This document shows, one piece after another, positions 33,202-34,632 of a DNA stretch of 34,632 bases. The first letter of the stretch is position 1; each line of letters starts with the position of its first letter. Source of the stretch: JANQQZ01 sp039179915 (GTDB taxonomy: Bacteria; Planctomycetota; Phycisphaerae; Phycisphaerales; UBA1924); NCBI GenBank assembly GCA_039179915.1, contig JBCDEF010000002.1, positions 1-34,632 of the forward strand, given 5' to 3'. The translations under genes were made by a program, and so were the position numbers. The notes under the pieces are model-generated. The model saw only the letters and a program-made list of their open reading frames with translations, did no database searches and was not told the DNA's origin.

Positions 33202-33451
33202 CCGCAGAGGATTCCAGAACCGGCATAGGCTCGGCTATGCGGGTGCGGCTGGACACGATCCGGGGCGGGAAGAAGTTTGTCGGACCGACGAACGCGGGTC
33301 GGCCGCGGTCGTACACCTTCCAGCCATGGGACACCCCACGCCAGCCAACTCGCTCCCGAGGCTGACCTGGGCCGCACTGCGGCTCGCCCAGCCGAGCGAA
33401 TCGGCAGCAGAAAGATCGCCGGACAGCCCCCAGCAGCACGCCGCGACACGG
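33202..33451. promoter_or_regulatory. Divergent region between two sigma-factor modules
   Basis: These 250 bases separate the starts of the two ECF sigma genes and should hold both promoters. The clearest element is an inverted repeat at 33223-33240. A 42-codon frame (33238-33365) and an in-frame extension of the plus-strand sigma gene to ATG 33326 cross the region; neither has a good ribosome site. No ECF-type GGAAC -35 with a matching -10 was confidently identified. Confidence 0.45.
33223..33240. repeat. 6-6-6 inverted repeat between sigma genes
   Basis: GCATAG and CTATGC are perfect inverted arms around GCTCGG. It lies 21 bases upstream of the minus-strand sigma start, so it may be an operator or a leader hairpin. 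With the flanking CC/GG bases a further two pairs are possible across one mismatch. Confidence 0.4.
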
Positions 33452-34069
33452 ATGACCCAGACCGACGAAGAACTCGTGGCCGCCTACGTCCGGGGAGAGC
33501 GGTCCGCGCTCCGCGAGCTCATGGAGCGGTACCACACGGATCTGCTCCGTTTTTTGTACCGGCTGACCGGCCAGCGGGAGATCGCCGAAGACGCGTTCCA
33601 GGACACGTTTTTGCAGTTGCACCTCTCGGCCGGCCGTTTTGACACCACGCGGCGGTTTCGGCCCTGGCTGTTCACCATCGCGGCCAACAAGGCCCGCGAC
33701 GCGCTGCGGAAGCACCGCCGCCAGCCGATGCTCACGCTCTCCAAGCCCGTCGCCGGCGAAGGGTCGGCGGAGGTCGTCGATCTGCTGGAGATCGCGACGT
33801 CGGCGCCGAGCTCGCGGATGGCCGCGGCCGAGCAGCAGGCGGCGGTCGACCAGGTGCTGGCCTCGCTGAGCTACCCGCTCCGCGAGGTGCTGCTGCTGGC
33901 CTATTTTCAGCGGCTCAGCTACGCCCAGATCGCCGAGGAGCTGTCGATCCCGCTCGGGACCGTTAAGAGCCGTCTGCACTCGGCGGTTGCGCAGTTTGCC
34001 AAGCGCTGGAAGGCTCAAGCCTACACCCGCCCGCCGACGGATGGCGGGCCCACGGAGCCACACGGATGA
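33452..34069 (+). CDS. ECF RNA polymerase sigma factor (plus-strand module)
   Basis: From ATG 33452 this is a 205-residue ECF sigma factor beginning TDEELVAAYVRGERSALREL, the standard family start. Region 2 includes LMERYHTDLLRFLYRLTG, AEDAFQDTFLQL and RPWLFTIAANKARDALRKHRR in parts. Region 4 includes LSYPLREVLLLAYFQRLSYAQ and the helix-turn-helix IPLGTVKSRLHSAV. It differs strongly from the neighbouring minus-strand sigma factor. ATG at 33326 would add 42 residues unlike the family and is rejected. The stop overlaps the next gene (ATGA), again an anti-sigma-style arrangement. Confidence 0.95.
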   Translation: MTQTDEELVAAYVRGERSALRELMERYHTDLLRFLYRLTGQREIAEDAFQDTFLQLHLSAGRFDTTRRFRPWLFTIAANKARDALRKHRRQPMLTLSKPVAGEGSAEVVDLLEIATSAPSSRMAAAEQQAAVDQVLASLSYPLREVLLLAYFQRLSYAQIAEELSIPLGTVKSRLHSAVAQFAKRWKAQAYTRPPTDGGPTEPHG

Positions 34070-34632
34070 CGGATGATTCGCGGCACGATCGTTCAGGCCC
34101 GGCCGAACCGGGCTGCGCCCAGCCGGACCTGGCCGCGCTGTCCGACGGCGATGCCCGCGCGCTCGATTGGCTGGCGGAGAACGGCTGGCAGCACCAGATC
34201 GCGCCCGCGGATGTGCGCAGCCGGGCCTCGGCCGCGGGCGATCTGCTGACGCCGCTCGGCCCTCCGCTGGCCGCGTCGCAGCCCGGCGAGACCTGGATGG
34301 GTGTGGCGTTCGCTGGGGCTGTTGCGTCGATCGAGGCGGCGACCTCTGCCGCCGATTCCGCGCAGCTCACCGAGGAAGACGCCGACGCGCTCGATGCCTG
34401 GATACTCGCCGAGGGCCGCGTCTCCCGGGTCCCCCTGTCGCTCCGGGAGCGGGCCAGCGCACACGACCAGATCCACCGCCTGCTCACGGCTTCCGCCGAC
34501 GCGTCGCTGCCGCACGACGGCCTGATCGACCGGGCCCTTGCCGCGATCGATGGGTTCGAGGCCGCCTCGGGCGACCGGGCGGCGAGCCCGCGCGGCCGGC
34601 TGACGCTCTCGGACCTGGGCTCGATCGCCGCG
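34066..34632 (+). CDS. Partial gene after sigma factor, possible anti-sigma
   Basis: An open frame with no stop up to the window edge, at least 189 codons, starting ATG at 34066 inside the sigma stop (ATGA). The visible part is acidic, Ala/Asp-rich and soluble, with Trp residues near positions 35 and 42 and again near 77. No membrane helix or zinc anti-sigma motif appears in the visible part; a helix could come later. Position suggests an anti-sigma factor or target protein of the sigma factor. The 3' end lies outside the window. Confidence 0.8.
   Translation, partial: MTDDSRHDRSGPAEPGCAQPDLAALSDGDARALDWLAENGWQHQIAPADVRSRASAAGDLLTPLGPPLAASQPGETWMGVAFAGAVASIEAATSAADSAQLTEEDADALDAWILAEGRVSRVPLSLRERASAHDQIHRLLTASADASLPHDGLIDRALAAIDGFEAASGDRAASPRGRLTLSDLGSIAA

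Noticed and set aside
1..34632. CRISPR arrays, tRNA or rRNA genes, transposons
   Set aside because: No regularly spaced repeats, cloverleaf-like sequence, rRNA segments, transposase motifs or flanking terminal repeats were seen on reading; a tRNAscan/Infernal run would settle the RNA part.

Overview
The window is about 34.6 kb of GC-rich, tightly packed bacterial chromosome with 31 protein genes supported, the last of them cut by the window edge. The content points to a planctomycete, most plausibly class Phycisphaerae. Evidence for this is the pair of pseudopilin-like proteins beginning GFTLIELLVVI, the short CxxCGYNL...CPEC zinc ribbon in front of membrane helices, the ECF sigma factor modules, and many long exported helical-repeat proteins of no known family. 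The taxonomic call is inference from gene content; no rRNA, tRNA, CRISPR array, transposase or phage gene was seen.

Layout. Positions 1-124 are unusually AT-rich. Then comes a stress/chaperone group on the plus strand: a small unknown gene, dnaJ, grpE and acpS (125-2601). Two minus-strand exported proteins follow: a helical-repeat protein and a SPOR-domain protein with a lipobox-like signal. The stretch 4477-7158 is metabolic: an acyl-CoA synthetase, a fructose-6-phosphate-aldolase/transaldolase-like enzyme and a convergent RidA-family protein. The only gene-free stretch above 300 bases (7159-7612) carries several hairpins and leads into two tandem pseudopilin genes. A DUF4139-type exported protein is divergent from a large fused FAD/Fe-S oxidoreductase. 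A lone MoxR ATPase is divergent from a zinc-ribbon membrane protein whose 3' end overlaps a small HExxH metallopeptidase gene. Next are sppA and the minus-strand pair pyrH-frr.

The most interesting region is 21002-30914: eight plus-strand genes, seven of which start inside the stop region of the gene before (mostly ATGA overlaps). They encode a membrane-anchored von Willebrand A protein, an exported protein, an ExbB/TolQ proton channel, two different ExbD/TolR proteins, an 885-residue exported helical protein, a 901-residue bitopic protein with a J-domain-like N-terminus whose HPD reads HPL, and an exported protein with two CxxC pairs. The vWA protein's membrane helix has Ser-x3-His, the spacing used by TonB and TolA to couple to ExbB-ExbD/TolQ-TolR. 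My reading is a proton-motive-force-driven envelope machine in which a vWA domain replaces the usual TonB/TolA periplasmic arm. The parts are seen in the sequence; the machine and its job are inferred.

The right end has a free-standing tRNA-binding domain protein and two divergent ECF sigma modules. In each, the sigma gene overlaps the next gene by ATGA. The minus-strand partner looks like a membrane anti-sigma factor, followed by a third overlapping exported protein. The plus-strand partner runs off the window.
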